Below, in pieces: positions 33,343 through 33,556 of a stretch of 33,556 nucleotides of DNA. Source of the DNA: Actinomycetes bacterium (GTDB taxonomy: Bacteria > Actinomycetota > Acidimicrobiia > Acidimicrobiales > Ilumatobacteraceae); contig JANYDH010000199.1 in the NCBI GenBank assembly GCA_025359865.1, positions 1 through 33,556 of the forward strand. Direction: 5' to 3'. The notes under the pieces were generated by a model. The model ran no database searches. It was given only the letters and a program-made list of their open reading frames with translations, and was not told the DNA's origin. Both the position numbers and the translations under genes were made by a program. Numbering within the stretch: position 1 is the stretch's first letter; every line of letters begins with the position of its first letter.

Positions 33343-33556
33343 TCAGAAACGCGCGACGAGCGCGGCCAACGATTCGCGGAAGTCGGGAAGCAACGGCAAT
33401 TGCGCGGCCCGTAACACTGCGTTGTCGAGCACGCTGTTTGCAGGACGTGGCGCTGGCCGCAATGGGCGCAGGTCGGCCGATGCAATCGGTCGCACCATGT
33501 CGGCCGACCTACCCGAGGCCACAACGACCGCCTGAGCGAACTCGAACCAACTCACT
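33343..33556 (-). CDS. rmlD: 3' end of an RmlD-like dTDP-4-dehydrorhamnose reductase (partial)
   Basis: Only the last about 70 codons are in the window; the gene continues beyond position 33556. The visible part has SWFEFAQAVV, then RPIASADL and the diagnostic RPAPRPANSVLDN stretch, followed by LPDFRESLAALV, all typical of the RmlD C-terminus. RmlD performs the last step in dTDP-L-rhamnose synthesis. The catalytic residues lie outside the window, so activity cannot be judged. In mycobacteria rmlD also lies close to fbiA and the nucleotidyltransferase gene. Confidence 0.85.
   Translation of the reverse strand, partial: VSWFEFAQAVVVASGRSADMVRPIASADLRPLRPAPRPANSVLDNAVLRAAQLPLLPDFRESLAALVARF

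Overview
This window is a high-GC, densely coding stretch of bacterial chromosome. The gene families point to Actinobacteria: DUF3499, a DUF5719 protein next to a giant GT2 membrane glycosyltransferase, a CofD/FbiA enzyme for coenzyme F420, a mycobacterial-type S-adenosylhomocysteinase, and secreted proteins with actinobacterial 'RLxDTR' repeats. An Acidimicrobiia (Ilumatobacter-like) source is my best guess, but it is inferred from gene content alone. I saw no rRNA, tRNA, CRISPR array, insertion sequence, phage gene or defence system.

Layout from left to right. (1) Positions 77-8716 are all on the minus strand: DUF3499 protein, CPBP membrane protease, a large GT-C-like membrane protein, phosphomannomutase (manB), a Trm112-like protein, a secreted repeat protein and ahcY. 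(2) Positions 8869-12997 are on the plus strand: the membrane protease FtsH, then an HDOD protein overlapping a GGDEF diguanylate cyclase. (3) Positions 13018-18112 are a tightly overlapping minus-strand operon: GT2 membrane glycosyltransferase, DUF5719 protein and a membrane-anchored thioredoxin-like protein. (4) A small plus-strand hypothetical gene (18245-18622) converges on a secreted SpoIID/LytB-type protein (18695-21265). (5) A plus-strand flippase converges on GDP-mannose 4,6-dehydratase. (6) A plus-strand GT4 glycosyltransferase is directly followed by cofD. (7) Positions 26079-32445 are a minus-strand series: three overlapping GT4 glycosyltransferases, a histidine-motif membrane protein, a sugar-1-phosphate nucleotidyltransferase and an SDR-fold epimerase homologue. 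(8) A DUF455 ferritin-like gene on the plus strand converges on the 3' end of an rmlD-like gene that leaves the window.

Most of the genes fit one job: making activated sugars (ManB, nucleotidyltransferase, Gmd, RmlD), assembling them into glycans (GT2, four GT4 and a GT-C-like protein), moving them across the membrane (flippase) and remodelling or decorating the envelope (SpoIID-type protein, secreted repeat proteins, DUF5719, thioredoxin-like protein). Embedded housekeeping genes (ahcY, manB, Trm112, DUF3499, cofD, rmlD) resemble the content of the mycobacterial sahH-manB-fbiA-rmlD chromosomal region, so this looks like a rearranged version of a conserved actinobacterial neighbourhood rather than a mobile island.

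The most notable signals not explained by gene calls are: a -10-like TANNNT box 6-9 nt before the start codon of nine genes, suggesting widespread leaderless or near-leaderless transcription; a duplicated 17-bp-stem hairpin at two gene ends; short tandem repeats concentrated at or next to stop codons; and an epimerase homologue that has lost the catalytic Tyr/Lys pair.
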